DNA of 64,000 nt, taken from positions 1-64,000 of the forward strand of contig CAVPDE010000001.1 in NCBI GenBank assembly GCA_963702565.1. The letters run 5' to 3'. This stretch comes from CAVPDE01 sp963702565. GTDB taxonomy: Bacteria; Desulfobacterota; DSM-4660; Desulfatiglandales; HGW-15. This document shows, piece by piece, positions 14,521 through 23,294 of this stretch. The notes under the pieces were generated by a model. The model was not told the origin of the DNA and searched no databases. It saw nothing but the letters and a program-made list of their open reading frames with translations. Numbering within the stretch: position 1 is the stretch's first letter; each line of letters opens with the position of its first letter. The translations under genes and the position numbers were made by a program.

Positions 14521-17001
14521 TTATTGAAGCACCCCTAGGATCTCCCGTCTTACCCTCTCGATCAGGGATTTCTCATAAAGCTTCTGACCGCTCGCATCCC
14601 GAACATAGAACACGCCGGTCATTTTCTCCTTGTCGCTGTTCACCTTGGCAAACCGGATATCCAGACCGAGGGCAAAGATTCTCTTGGCCAGATCATAGAG
14701 CAAGCCCATGCGGATCCCGCCTCCTACCTCCAGAATGGTGAAAAAGTCGGATCCTTCATTGTCCACCCGGATTTTTTGCGCCGGATGATAGGGGGAGAGG
14801 ATCTCCTCAAAGGAGATCATCTGGGCCTTTTTGCTAATCAGCTCATCCAGAGGGAGCTTGTCCTCGATCGCCTGCCGCGCGTCCTCCAAAACCTTTGACC
14901 ACATCTCCTCTTCCCGCAGAGGATCCAGAGGGTTTGTGACGTCATAGAGGTCAAACGCGAGGCCGTTCTTCAGCGTGAAGATGTTCCCGGAAAGCACATT
15001 GATGTTGTGTAGGGTAAATACCCCGACCATTTTGCTGAAGAGCCCGGGCCGGTCCCGGGTGCACAAGATGACGCGGGTGACCGGCGCATGCTTCACCTTC
15101 TTCAGCGCCCAGGACAGCTTTTGATCCTCCATCCCTAGGGCCATCCGGAAGTGCTCGACCATGTCCTCCAGAGGCACATTCAGGAAGTACCGGGTCGACA
15201 CCTGATCCATGAGTTCGGCGATCTCCGTCCCTGAAAAAGCACCCACCAAAGACCGCGACAGGGCGGCCTTGTTTTCTTCCACGGTCCTTGTGGCATCCGG
15301 CGAGGCCAGGGTACCGCTCTGCAGAATGCGCCTGACCTTGAAGAAGAGCTCGATGAGGAGCATGATCTTCCAGTCACTGCTTGCGATGGGCCCCGTGGCG
15401 AGGCTGTCGGCGACCGTGAGCAGGAAAAGAAGCCGCAACCTTTCAAGACCTCCCACAACCTGGGCGACTTGGACGGCCGTCTTTTCGTCGTTCAGATCTC
15501 TGCGTTGAGAGACGTTGGCCAGGAGAAGGTGGTGCTGGATGAGAAAAGGAATAACCCGTGCGGCCTTTTCGCTGAGGCCAAGCCGCTTCAAAATCCGGGC
15601 AACGATCTCCGCCCCTCTGACCGGATGCTCCCCTCGATATCCTTTTCCCACGTCGTGCAGAAGCCCGACCAGAAAGAGCCACTCGGGATTCTTCAGCTCA
15701 TCGTAAACTTGCTTGAACATGGGCCACCGATCGCCGTACAAACCCCGTGCGATCTGGTGGAGGGTCTCGAGTGTTTTCAGGGAGTGAAGATCCACGGTCT
15801 CAGAGTGGTAGATCGTGAACTGAGCCAAGTTCCTGATTTTCTTGAACTCGGGAATGAACAGGGTGATGAGCCCCAGTTCCATGGCCAGTTTGAGGATTTT
15901 CGGATCGGCAGGCTGATACAGGAGGTTCAGAAAGAGTCTTTTCGCTTCCGAATTATGCACAAGCGTCTTCCCTTTTTCCTCGATCTTCTTGCTTGCCTCC
16001 CAAATGAGCCCGGACCCCAAAGACAGCCCTCTCCGATTCGCCTCGTCCAGCGCCTTGAGGACCAGCAGAGGACTGAGCTCTTCCCCCTTCAGAACGAGGT
16101 TCCCCTTCACCGCTTGGAACTCAGGCGAGATCTGCTCGGGAGAAGGTTCTTCGGACTGCGGATCAATGAGTTCCATGGCTTTCAAATGAAATTCTTCGCT
16201 TCTGTACCGGATTCGGTTCAGGTGACCGTGGAGATCCCTCATGAATTTCTCCGGCCCTGTGTTGTAAGCTCCGTTCGTGAAGCCCAGGCTCTTGGCAACC
16301 TTGGGCTGATACGGGAGAAGGAGTCGATCCTCCCGCCGGCCCCCGGCCATCAGGTGAAGCTGGTTTCTCACCTTGAGAAGGAAACTCTCGGATTCATGGA
16401 GCCTGTCGAGGCCGAAATGAGAAAAGACGGAGAAGCGTTTCACATCGCGGAGATGCTTTGACTTGAAATAGAGCTTGGCCGCCCAGGCCATGAAGTGGAT
16501 GTCCCTGAGGCCGCCCAATCCCTCTTTGATGTCCGGTTCTGCAAAATATTCCTGGTTCCCGAATTTTTCTTGCCTCTTTTGCTGATAGAGAAGGAACTGC
16601 CTGCGGATAGCCTCTTTCTCCCGGTCGATCTTCGACCAGAACGCCGCTTCAAACAGGCGGTAGAAGTCTCTGGCCCCCAACAGGAATCGGGAATCCATCA
16701 CAGAGGTGAGAAACCGGAAGTCGCTCAGGGCCAGCCGGTTGCACTCCTGAAAGGTCAAAACCGAGTGACCGACTTCGAGCTTGACATCCCACAGGGTATA
16801 CAAGACCCGGCGGATCATCTCGCTCGTTTCGCGAGAGAGCCTGCCCTGGTGAATCACCAGGAGATCCACATCCGATCCCAGGCAGAGCTCCCGGCGTCCA
16901 TAGCTGCCCAGCGCGGCCAGGGCGACGCTTCCCTCATGGATTTCTTCGGCCTTGTCGCTGAATGCGGCCTCCAGGAACAAAGACCGGATGAACCGGTCCA
17001 T
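14521..17001 (-). CDS. glnD: Bifunctional PII uridylyltransferase/uridylyl-removing enzyme GlnD, copy 1
   Basis: The 826 visible residues contain the nucleotidyltransferase core GSYGRRELCLGSDVDLLV near residue 32, the GLGGLRD helix region, an HD domain with LLHDVGKG, and two C-terminal ACT domains (LCTRDRPGLFSKMVGVF and a second pair member near the end). GlnD uridylylates PII under nitrogen limitation and removes UMP under glutamine excess. The gene follows glnB on the same strand. Compared with GlnD elsewhere, about 40-60 N-terminal residues are missing before residue 1. The frame continues upstream with plausible GlnD-like helix sequence (ending RRYADL) but offers no ATG, GTG or TTG. Either the start is non-standard or there is a small error near the glnB stop. 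A second GlnD is encoded at 19621. Confidence 0.9.
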   Translation of the reverse strand: MDRFIRSLFLEAAFSDKAEEIHEGSVALAALGSYGRRELCLGSDVDLLVIHQGRLSRETSEMIRRVLYTLWDVKLEVGHSVLTFQECNRLALSDFRFLTSVMDSRFLLGARDFYRLFEAAFWSKIDREKEAIRRQFLLYQQKRQEKFGNQEYFAEPDIKEGLGGLRDIHFMAWAAKLYFKSKHLRDVKRFSVFSHFGLDRLHESESFLLKVRNQLHLMAGGRREDRLLLPYQPKVAKSLGFTNGAYNTGPEKFMRDLHGHLNRIRYRSEEFHLKAMELIDPQSEEPSPEQISPEFQAVKGNLVLKGEELSPLLVLKALDEANRRGLSLGSGLIWEASKKIEEKGKTLVHNSEAKRLFLNLLYQPADPKILKLAMELGLITLFIPEFKKIRNLAQFTIYHSETVDLHSLKTLETLHQIARGLYGDRWPMFKQVYDELKNPEWLFLVGLLHDVGKGYRGEHPVRGAEIVARILKRLGLSEKAARVIPFLIQHHLLLANVSQRRDLNDEKTAVQVAQVVGGLERLRLLFLLTVADSLATGPIASSDWKIMLLIELFFKVRRILQSGTLASPDATRTVEENKAALSRSLVGAFSGTEIAELMDQVSTRYFLNVPLEDMVEHFRMALGMEDQKLSWALKKVKHAPVTRVILCTRDRPGLFSKMVGVFTLHNINVLSGNIFTLKNGLAFDLYDVTNPLDPLREEEMWSKVLEDARQAIEDKLPLDELISKKAQMISFEEILSPYHPAQKIRVDNEGSDFFTILEVGGGIRMGLLYDLAKRIFALGLDIRFAKVNSDKEKMTGVFYVRDASGQKLYEKSLIERVRREILGVLQ

Positions 17002-17119
17002 CAGGTCGGCGTAGCGCCGGGTGATGAGAAATCCAGAACTCTGGGCGAGCTCTTTCTTGATGAGGGTGTTTCTGGAATCCAGAAAGTCCTGGACAAGGGT
17101 GTGGGAGGACTTGCGATGA

Positions 17120-17458
17120 CTAGATGGCGTCCTCGTCTTCTTCTCCTGTTCTGATGCGTACAGCCTTTTCTACGGGAGCCACGAAAATCTTGCCGTCCCC
17201 AATCTGGCCTGTGTAGGCATTTTCCTTGATGGCCTTGAGCACCCGGGGGACCATGTCTTTGGCGACGACGACCTCGATCTTGATCTTGGGCAGAAAATCC
17301 ACCACGTATTCCGCGCCCCTGTAGATCTCCTTGTGACCTTTTTGACGGCCAAACCCTTTGACTTCCGTGATGGTCATGCCGCCCACGCCGAGCTGAAGGA
17401 TGGCATCCTTGACTTCATCCAGTTTGAACGGTTTGATAATCGCCTCGATCTTTTTCAT
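17120..17458 (-). CDS. glnB: Nitrogen regulatory protein PII
   Basis: The 112-aa product is a standard PII protein. The T-loop carries the uridylylation site Tyr51 in YRGAEY, and the B-loop TGQIGDGKIFV is intact. PII integrates 2-oxoglutarate, ATP/ADP and glutamine (through GlnD) and controls NtrB, AmtB and other targets. It is directly upstream of glnD copy 1 on the minus strand, and its divergent neighbour is the sigma-54-driven amtB operon, which encodes a second PII. I see no sigma-54 site on its own side, so this copy may be expressed constitutively. Confidence 0.97.
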   Translation of the reverse strand: MKKIEAIIKPFKLDEVKDAILQLGVGGMTITEVKGFGRQKGHKEIYRGAEYVVDFLPKIKIEVVVAKDMVPRVLKAIKENAYTGQIGDGKIFVAPVEKAVRIRTGEEDEDAI

Positions 17459-17652
17459 TCTTCCCCTCTGTCAAGATTCTCTTGGATTCGCGCACAGTGT
17501 TCCCTGCGAGCTCCGGCTCCCGAATGGGTCAGGCACTTTCGGAGGTGGGAAACGGAATAGGAGTCATGGTATTCACCCCCACCCGTCTTGTCAATCTCTT
17601 TCACCTCAGCGACCTGAGCCCTCGCTCGCTGAGTTTCCCCGATCCACAAGTC

Positions 17653-17700
17653 CGTGACAATTTCGTATATGCAATATCCTATTTCTACAATTTTGTCACG
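17653..17700. promoter_or_regulatory. Inverted repeat in the glnB-amtB divergent region
   Basis: CGTGACAA (17653-17660) and TTGTCACG (17693-17700) form a perfect 8-bp inverted repeat whose centres are 40 bp apart, in an AT-rich stretch between the divergent glnB and amtB genes. It lies about 75 bp upstream of the sigma-54 -24 element. It could be an operator or enhancer site, but it does not match the classic NtrC consensus. Confidence 0.4.
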
Positions 17701-17774
17701 AGCCATTTACCATGACATCTGATCTCTCAATCGCAACACCCTGTTTTATCGGGAAAACAAGTCGCGGATCCCAA

Positions 17775-17790
17775 TGGCACGCTCCTTGCC
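17775..17790 (+). promoter_or_regulatory. Sigma-54 promoter of amtB
   Basis: TGGCAC-GCTCC-TTGCC matches the -24/-12 consensus TGGCAC-N5-TTGCW, with GG at 17776-17777 and GC at 17788-17789 spaced 10 bp apart. The expected start of transcription is near 17801, leaving a short leader before the amtB ribosome binding site. This fits nitrogen control through NtrC, although NtrC is not encoded in the window. Confidence 0.85.
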
Positions 17791-17824
17791 ATGGGAAAAG
17801 GAGATCAACGAAAGGAGAGGACTC

Positions 17825-19045
17825 ATGAATACAGGAGACACCGCATTTGTACTTGTTTCGTCAGCGCTGGTCATGCTCATGACCCCTGGGCTAGCTCTTT
17901 TCTACGGAGGGATGGTCAGAGGGAAGAACGTGCTGGGCACGATCATGCAGAGTTACATCATCCTCGCCCTCATCACCCTGGAATGGGTGCTGTGGGGGTA
18001 CTCTTTGTCGTTCGGTCCGGACCACGGCGGCATCATCGGAGGCTTGGACTGGTTCGGTCTCCGGGGGGTCGGCATGGAACCCCACGAAACCTACGGTCCG
18101 ACCGTCCCCCACCTGGCGTTCATGATTTTTCAGTGCATGTTCGCCGTTATCACCCCGGCGCTGATCACCGGCGCCTTTGCTGAGAGAATGAGATTCATAT
18201 CCTTCTTGCTTTTTACCCTTCTTTGGGCAACCTTTGTCTATAATCCCCTGGCTCACTGGGTCTGGGGTTCGGGAGGATGGATGTCCAAGTTCGGAGCCCT
18301 GGACTTTGCTGGCGGCACGGTGGTGCACATCAGCTCCGGAGTCTCTGCCCTTGCGGCTGCGCTGGTCGTGGGGAAGAGACTCGGCTTTGGGAGCACGGCC
18401 TACATCCCCCACAATTTGCCCATGACCATCACCGGAGCCGCACTTCTGTGGTTCGGGTGGTTCGGTTTCAACGCGGGCAGCGCCCTCGCGGCGAACGGTC
18501 TCGCAGCGAGCGCTTTCGTGGTGACCCACATCGCCTCTGCCATGGCCGCCTTGTCCTGGCTTCTCGTGGAATGGGTTCACAGGGGGAAGCCTACCACCCT
18601 GGGCGCAGCCAGCGGCGCCGTAGCCGGACTCGTCGCCATCACGCCAGGATCCGGGTTTGTAGGGCCTGTCTCCGCCATTCTCATCGGAGGGTTGGCCGGC
18701 GTCATCTGCTACGGGGGCGTCATGTTGAAGGCCAAATTGCGGTATGACGATTCTCTGGATGTGGTCGGCATCCACGGCTTCGGCGGCACCTGGGGGGCCC
18801 TGGCCACCGGCCTCTTTGCCAGCAAGGCCGTGAATCCTGCCGGTTCCGACGGCCTCTTCTTCGGCAATCCGGGCCAGCTGGGCGTTCAGTTCGTCGCCGT
18901 TCTCGCCACGATCGTGTTTGCCTTTGTCATGACCCTGATCCTCCTCAAGGTTGTGGATTGGGTGGCCGGCGTCCGTGTGACTGATGAGGACGAGGAGAAG
19001 GGCATGGACATCAGCATGCACGATGAAAAGGGTTACAGTTATTAG
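17825..19045 (+). CDS. amtB: Ammonium transporter
   Basis: The 406-aa product starts at ATG 17825, preceded by GAAAGGAGAGG; an earlier ATG at 17774 overlaps the promoter and is excluded. About eleven transmembrane helices are predicted. Family signatures include MTPGLALFYGGMVRGKN near the N-terminus, the first pore histidine region (DFAGGTVVHISSGVSAL) and the second (VVGIHGFGGTWG). It conducts ammonium or ammonia across the inner membrane and is blocked by non-uridylylated GlnK. No cleavable signal peptide is obvious. It heads the amtB-glnK-glnD operon under a sigma-54 promoter, the usual nitrogen-limitation arrangement. Confidence 0.96.
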   Translation: MNTGDTAFVLVSSALVMLMTPGLALFYGGMVRGKNVLGTIMQSYIILALITLEWVLWGYSLSFGPDHGGIIGGLDWFGLRGVGMEPHETYGPTVPHLAFMIFQCMFAVITPALITGAFAERMRFISFLLFTLLWATFVYNPLAHWVWGSGGWMSKFGALDFAGGTVVHISSGVSALAAALVVGKRLGFGSTAYIPHNLPMTITGAALLWFGWFGFNAGSALAANGLAASAFVVTHIASAMAALSWLLVEWVHRGKPTTLGAASGAVAGLVAITPGSGFVGPVSAILIGGLAGVICYGGVMLKAKLRYDDSLDVVGIHGFGGTWGALATGLFASKAVNPAGSDGLFFGNPGQLGVQFVAVLATIVFAFVMTLILLKVVDWVAGVRVTDEDEEKGMDISMHDEKGYSY

Positions 19046-19054
19046 AAACAGCCC

Positions 19055-19152
19055 TTGAGGGACAAAGGGACAGAGGGGCAAAGCTGAAAAAACATTCTAT
19101 CCTATCTTTTTGTCCCTTTCTTTGTGCCTATGTGCCTTTGCAACTTTGTGCC
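19055..19152. repeat. Intergenic quasi-palindrome between amtB and glnK
   Basis: The left part is built of GGGACAAAGGGACAGAGGGGC words and the right part of their complements (TTTGTCCCTTTCTTTGTGCC), around an AT-rich centre. It fills most of the amtB-glnK gap and could form a long hairpin that reduces read-through into glnK. Confidence 0.5.
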
Positions 19153-19273
19153 TGCATCGTGGCGCAAAACCGGAACGAACGTTTTCGCCTGAAAACGAGT
19201 ATTTTCCTCTCATTTCTGTAGCGGGACGATAAGCAACGATGGGTCGTGATCTTCAAGAAAAGGAGCAAGGATT

Positions 19274-19612
19274 ATGAAAAAGGTGGAAGCCATCATCAAG
19301 CCGTTCAAGTTGGATGACGTGAAAGAAAGCCTCTCTGTCCTGGGGGTCAAAGGGTTGACCGTCACGGAGGTCAAAGGCTTCGGCCGACAGCGGGGCCATC
19401 GGGAAGTTTACCGGGGAGCGGAATATCAGGTCGATTTTGTCTCAAAGATCAAGATCGAAGTCGTCCTCGAAGACGAGCTGGTTTCCGATGCCGTCCGCGT
19501 GATCCAGGAAAAGGCAAAGACCGGGCAGATCGGGGACGGGAAGATCTTCATCCTCCCTGTGGATAACGCCATCCGAATCAGAACGGGCGAAACCGGCAAG
19601 GACGCCATTTAA
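19274..19612 (+). CDS. glnK: PII protein, GlnK type
   Basis: This is a second 112-aa PII protein with Tyr51 in YRGAEY and the B-loop TGQIGDGKIFI. It differs from the other copy in the T-loop flank (QVDFVSK) and around residue 70 (LEDELVSD). Its place directly after amtB identifies it as the GlnK-type partner that blocks the transporter when not uridylylated. It starts at an ATG after AAGGAGCAAGG and lies 8 nt before glnD copy 2, so the two are surely co-translated. Confidence 0.95.
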   Translation: MKKVEAIIKPFKLDDVKESLSVLGVKGLTVTEVKGFGRQRGHREVYRGAEYQVDFVSKIKIEVVLEDELVSDAVRVIQEKAKTGQIGDGKIFILPVDNAIRIRTGETGKDAI

Positions 19613-19620
19613 CGCAGTCC

Positions 19621-22224
19621 ATGACATCTCCTGCCAATGAACTGAAGCATGAAAGGGGCGAGCTGATCTCCCTCTTCTCCGCCGGAGAGGTTTCAGAGAC
19701 CTTCCAGGAGACCTGCACGGAGATCGTGGACCATTACTTCCGACGGAGTGTTCAAGAGAGCGACACAGGGCAGAGACTCTTCAGAGACAAAAACCCTTTT
19801 GCCCTGGTCGCTTTGGGAGGATACGGTCGCAGGGATCTTTGCATTCACTCCGACATCGACGTCCTGATCCTCTTTGACTCGAAGGTTCCCTCTTCGGCCA
19901 AGAAACTGGCCGAAGATTTCTTCTATCCTCTTTGGAACCTGGGTCTTGACCTCGGCCATGCGATCCGGGGGATCAAGGACTGCCTCAGCCTGGCGAGCGA
20001 AAATCTCGAAGGCCTCACTTCCCTGATGGATGCCCGCTTCATTTGCGGAGACTCCCCCCTCTTCCTCGCTCTCATGGAGAGACTGGAGAAAAAGATTCTT
20101 CCCAAAAAGGGATTGACCTTGAGCCGATGGCTTGAGGAACAGAATGAGATGCGCTTGGCCGTGTTCGGAGATGCGAGTTGTCTCCTTGAACCCAACCTCA
20201 AGGAGGGAATCGGCGGTCTGAGGGACTACCATCACCTTCTCTGGTTGGGAAAGGCCTTTTTCCACCTCAGGACGCCGAAGGACCTCGAGACCTCGGGACT
20301 CCTCTCCCACAAGGAATATGCAGACCTGGAAAGCCATCTCAACTTCATCCATCTCGTCCGGAACCACCTTCACCGGGAATCCGCCAGAAAGAACGACCGG
20401 CTCACCTTCGACCATCAGGAAAGCATTGCCCAGGCCCTCGCGTTCAAAGATCAGGACAGCCTTCTGGCCGTGGAGCAGTTTCTGGGTCAGATCCACGCGT
20501 CCATGGCTTCGATCAAGTCCTTGCGCCATTCTTTTGTCTTTACCCACTTTCCGGGCTCCCGGAAGAACGGCACCGGCGCACCCGGCTCGGAAAGCCTCAG
20601 CGCCCCGTTCTTCATGGATCAAGGGGAAATCCATTTCCCTTCGGCCACCGCCATTCTCAGGGACCCCCTTCTGCTGCTGGACATCTTCGTGGAAGGGGCA
20701 AAGGCCGGACGCCCCCTTTCCCTGGAATCCAAAAGGCTCGTCCGGGAATTCCTGTATCTGGTGGATGAGCCTTTCAGGGCCTCTGAGAGAGCCGCTCGCG
20801 GCTTTCTGTCCGCTCTGAGCGCACCCAATGCCTCTGAGGCGCTCGATCAGATGCTGGAGACCGGCTTTCTCTGTGCTTTTATCCCTGAGTTCGAACCGAT
20901 CCAGGACCGGGTTCAGTTCGACAACTACCACCTCTTTCCCGTGGGCCGACACTTGCTCCAAACCGTCAGACACCTGAAGGCTCTCCATCAGGAAAGGGAC
21001 ATTCTTCTGGCAGACATCTTTTTGGACCTCCCCGATCCCGAGCCACTTTTTGTGGCTGCGCTCTTTCATGACATCGGAAAAACCGGAAAGGATCATGCGG
21101 CCAAGGGAGCCGCGCTGGTCAGAAAAATCCTGAAGCGCTTCGGGTACGATCGAAAGAGAATGGAGGACGTTTGCTTCCTCGTCCACCGCCATCTGCTCTT
21201 GGCCGAGACTGCAAGCCGGCGGGATCTCAACGACGAGAAGATCGTGGTTCAGTGTGCCGGAACCGTGGGGACCATGGAACGGCTGAAGATGCTCTATCTT
21301 CTCTCCTGGGCGGATGGAAAAGCCACAGGGCCGAGAGCATGGAACGATTGGATTGCCAACTTGGTGCTCGAGCTCTTTTTCAAAATCCTTCACATCCTGG
21401 AAAAAGGGGAACTGGCGACACCCGATGCTTCCAAAAGGATGAAGCTCTCCCTACAGCAGGTCCGGAGCCGGAGCGGCGATCAGCTTTCCACGGTGGATCA
21501 GGAAGCGCTGTTTGATGGGATGCCTCCAAACTACCTGATCGAGACCAGCCCGCGGGCCATCGTTCGGCACATCGCCCTTTATAAAACCCTCCGGGACGCA
21601 GGGTCAAAGGGGCTTAAAAGCGCCTTCTGTCTTGAAGCCGAAGCGGCGCCGTCCAGCGGAACCTATGAAGTCACGTTCTTGGCCAGGGACAGGGCCGGCC
21701 TTTTCTCCGATGTGGCGGGCATCATGGCTCTGAACAATATCAACATCCTCTCCGCCCGCATCTATACGTGGCGCGATGGAACGGCCGTGGACATTTTTAC
21801 GGTGACGCCTCCGCTGGACCCCCTCCACCCGGAGGAAATCTGGGAGAGGATCAAAGGAGATCTGGCGGAGACCTTTGAAGGCAGGCTCCCCCTCCCAGAA
21901 CGTCTTCAGCAGAAGGCCGAACCTTCCATTCTTTTCCGCATGAAGAGCCCCGGTCGCCAACCCCAGGTGCATGTGGACAACGAGGCCTCCGACTTCTTCA
22001 CGCTCATCGAGGTCTTCGCCGATGATCGCATCGGGCTCCTCTACCGGATCACGCACGCCCTCTTCACCCTTGGCGTTGATATCCGGATTGCCAAAATCGC
22101 CACCAAAGGCGACCAGGTTGCCGATGTCTTTTACGTGCTGGATCTGGAAGGGCAGAAAGTCATGGAGCAGGAAAAGGTCGAAAAGATCAGGGACGTCTTA
22201 CTTAAAGATCTTTCTGCAACCTGA
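19621..22224 (+). CDS. glnD: PII uridylyltransferase GlnD, copy 2
   Basis: An 867-aa full-length GlnD: nucleotidyltransferase motif GGYGRRDLCIHSDIDVLI (about 66-83), GIGGLRDYHHLLW, an HD domain with LFHDIGKTGKDH, and two ACT domains (FLARDRAGLFSDVAGIM and FADDRIGLLYRITHALF). Unlike copy 1 it has a complete N-terminus, about 65 residues before the catalytic motif. It follows glnK by 8 nt. The two GlnD proteins are clearly diverged from one another, so this is an old paralogy. Each is next to its own PII gene, suggesting dedicated enzyme-PII pairs; cross-talk is possible since both PII T-loops keep Tyr51. Confidence 0.95.
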   Translation: MTSPANELKHERGELISLFSAGEVSETFQETCTEIVDHYFRRSVQESDTGQRLFRDKNPFALVALGGYGRRDLCIHSDIDVLILFDSKVPSSAKKLAEDFFYPLWNLGLDLGHAIRGIKDCLSLASENLEGLTSLMDARFICGDSPLFLALMERLEKKILPKKGLTLSRWLEEQNEMRLAVFGDASCLLEPNLKEGIGGLRDYHHLLWLGKAFFHLRTPKDLETSGLLSHKEYADLESHLNFIHLVRNHLHRESARKNDRLTFDHQESIAQALAFKDQDSLLAVEQFLGQIHASMASIKSLRHSFVFTHFPGSRKNGTGAPGSESLSAPFFMDQGEIHFPSATAILRDPLLLLDIFVEGAKAGRPLSLESKRLVREFLYLVDEPFRASERAARGFLSALSAPNASEALDQMLETGFLCAFIPEFEPIQDRVQFDNYHLFPVGRHLLQTVRHLKALHQERDILLADIFLDLPDPEPLFVAALFHDIGKTGKDHAAKGAALVRKILKRFGYDRKRMEDVCFLVHRHLLLAETASRRDLNDEKIVVQCAGTVGTMERLKMLYLLSWADGKATGPRAWNDWIANLVLELFFKILHILEKGELATPDASKRMKLSLQQVRSRSGDQLSTVDQEALFDGMPPNYLIETSPRAIVRHIALYKTLRDAGSKGLKSAFCLEAEAAPSSGTYEVTFLARDRAGLFSDVAGIMALNNINILSARIYTWRDGTAVDIFTVTPPLDPLHPEEIWERIKGDLAETFEGRLPLPERLQQKAEPSILFRMKSPGRQPQVHVDNEASDFFTLIEVFADDRIGLLYRITHALFTLGVDIRIAKIATKGDQVADVFYVLDLEGQKVMEQEKVEKIRDVLLKDLSAT

Positions 22225-22239
22225 TCCCCTTAAAGAGCA

Positions 22240-23199
22240 TCACCCCTTGGACATCCAGGGCAGGCGGTCCAGATCCACGTTTCCTCCTGAAACGATGAGG
22301 CCGGCTCGCCGGCCCGCCACATCCAGCCGCCGGCTGAGGATGGCGCCGAGGGGCACAGCCGCTGAGGGCTCCACCAGGATTTTCATTCTTTCCCACAGGC
22401 ACCGCATGGCCTCGACAATCGCCTCTTCGCTCACCAGCACAATGTCTCTCACATACCGCTGAATGATCGGAAACGTCAGATCCCCCAGGGAAGTGCGCAG
22501 GCCGTCGGCGATGGTGTTCGGATCGAGGGAAGGAACAATGTGGCCGCTCTTGAAGGAGCGGTAGGCATCATCGGCCCTCTCGGGTTCAGCCGCAATCACG
22601 GCCGTGCCCGGGGATACGAGCGAAACCGCGACCGCCGTGCCGCTCAGAAGTCCGCCCCCGCCCACGGGCGCGACAACCAGATCCAGGGTCTGCACCTCCT
22701 CGCACAGTTCTATCGCGGCGGTGCCCTGCCCCGTGATCACACGAAGATCATTGTAAGGGTGGACAAAGGCGGCCCCTGTTCGCGCCACGACCTCGGCCAG
22801 CGCCCTTTCACGGGCTTCAAGGGTCGGTTTGCAGAAGACGATTTCCGCTCCATAACCGGCCACGGCGAGTTTTTTGACATGGGGAGCCGTCTCCGGCATG
22901 ACGACATAGGCGGGGATGCCTCGCCATCGCGCCGCGAGGGCCAAAGCGGCCGCATGGTTTCCTGAAGAGTGCGTGGCCACCCCCCGGTTCGCTTCCTCGT
23001 CACTCAAGGAGAAAACCGCGTTGCAGGCGCCTCGAATCTTGAAAGCCCCTGCTCTCTGGAAATTCTCGCACTTGAAAAAGATCTCGCCGCCTGCCATCCG
23101 GTTGATCGTGGCGGAGGTCAAGACGGGGGTTCGATGGATGAAGGGTTCGATCCTCTGGTGTGCCTCTCGGAGGTCTTCCAAAGACGGTTCTGCTTTCAT
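22240..23199 (-). CDS. Threonine dehydratase / serine racemase family PLP enzyme
   Basis: Start at ATG 23199 with GGAAGGAGCGG upstream (319 aa). It is a fold-type II PLP enzyme with the Schiff-base lysine K54 in GAFKIRGA, the substrate loop THSSGNHAAA, the phosphate-binding glycine loop VGGGGLLSG and a C-terminal VSGGNVD. There is no regulatory ACT domain, so it corresponds to the short catabolic threonine/serine ammonia-lyase or serine racemase group. The reaction would release ammonia and 2-oxobutyrate (or pyruvate) from threonine (or serine). Sequence alone does not separate dehydratase from racemase. It is convergent with glnD copy 2 and divergent from the superoxide dismutase gene. Confidence 0.88.
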   Translation of the reverse strand: MKAEPSLEDLREAHQRIEPFIHRTPVLTSATINRMAGGEIFFKCENFQRAGAFKIRGACNAVFSLSDEEANRGVATHSSGNHAAALALAARWRGIPAYVVMPETAPHVKKLAVAGYGAEIVFCKPTLEARERALAEVVARTGAAFVHPYNDLRVITGQGTAAIELCEEVQTLDLVVAPVGGGGLLSGTAVAVSLVSPGTAVIAAEPERADDAYRSFKSGHIVPSLDPNTIADGLRTSLGDLTFPIIQRYVRDIVLVSEEAIVEAMRCLWERMKILVEPSAAVPLGAILSRRLDVAGRRAGLIVSGGNVDLDRLPWMSKG

Positions 23200-23294
23200 A
23201 TCCGTTCCGCTCCTTCGGGATTCAGGAGGGCTGGCAATCGGCCCCAAGAATGCTTAGTTTTGTTTTTAAATTAAACACAGGGGGAGGATATGTC

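Noticed and set aside
17455..17706. 83-codon minus-strand frame upstream of glnB
   Set aside because: It overlaps the glnB start and the control region, and its composition looks like noncoding DNA.
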